In this document: in pieces, positions 15,363-15,383 of the stretch
How the letters are laid out: every line of letters begins with the position of its first letter
How positions within the stretch are numbered: the stretch's first letter is position 1
From: Gammaproteobacteria bacterium UBA7310
Lineage (GTDB): Bacteria; Pseudomonadota; Gammaproteobacteria; Pseudomonadales; Ketobacteraceae
Direction: 5' to 3'
DNA length: 15,383 bases
Assembly: GCA_002471665.1 (NCBI GenBank)
Contig: DKQK01000008.1
Span: forward strand, 1-15,383
Notes under the pieces: generated by a model
What the model saw: the letters and a program-made list of their open reading frames with translations, nothing else
Databases searched by the model: none
What the model was told of the DNA's origin: nothing
Position numbers and translations under genes: made by a program

Positions 15363-15383
15363 CGAAACATCTCTAAATGAACA

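Noticed and set aside
1..15383. Search for a mobile element, CRISPR array, toxin-antitoxin pair, tRNA or phage genes
   Set aside because: None seen. Nearly all the sequence is explained by conserved housekeeping genes in a conserved order with even base composition by eye.

Overview
This window is an ordinary, well-conserved stretch of a gammaproteobacterial chromosome: the cell-envelope and lipid cluster dxr-rseP-bamA-skp-lpxD-fabZ-lpxA-lpxB-rnhB-dnaE-accA. Every gene except the last two lies in this order, all on the + strand. The order with dxr directly before rseP, and the protein sequences, fit the Pseudomonadales/Oceanospirillales/Alteromonadales side of the class (Pseudomonas-, Marinobacter- or Ketobacter-like) better than the enterics. 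I cannot name the genus.

Layout. Positions 1-576 hold the C-terminal half of DXP reductoisomerase (isoprenoid precursor synthesis), cut by the window edge. rseP (615-1979) encodes the site-2 protease of the sigma-E envelope stress pathway. bamA (2026-4383) and skp (4412-4918) encode the outer-membrane protein assembly core and its periplasmic chaperone. lpxD, fabZ, lpxA and lpxB (4939-8502) encode early lipid A synthesis plus the dehydratase that competes for the same 3-hydroxyacyl-ACP pool. rnhB (8535-9125) and dnaE (9151-12618) serve DNA maintenance and replication. accA (12760-13713) encodes the alpha subunit of the acetyl-CoA carboxylase carboxyltransferase. After accA the conserved order stops: a TSUP/TauE-SafE family permease gene overlaps the accA stop codon by one base, where many relatives carry tilS. 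A separately promoted gene for a YccT-like (DUF2057) lipoprotein follows (14608-15237), ending in a clear intrinsic terminator. The last 70 bases look like the promoter of a gene beyond the window.

The genes work together. LpxA, LpxD and FabZ share 3-hydroxyacyl-ACP, and AccA feeds malonyl-CoA into that pathway. LpxA/D/B build lipid A disaccharide, BamA and Skp assemble outer-membrane proteins, and RseP reports when assembly fails. Spacing from dxr to dnaE is tight (1 to 46 bases in most cases, 91 before fabZ), so long co-transcripts are likely. Several starts are non-ATG (rseP TTG, skp GTG, lpxA TTG, rnhB GTG), and I moved several starts to fit ribosome binding sites and homologue lengths.

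I found no mobile element, CRISPR array, tRNA, rRNA or convincing novel system. The most informative detail is a methionine at the acyl-chain ruler position of LpxA, which predicts C10 rather than C14 3-hydroxy fatty acids on lipid A. No gene-free stretch exceeds 300 bases; the longest are 12619-12759, 14496-14607 and 15238-15383.
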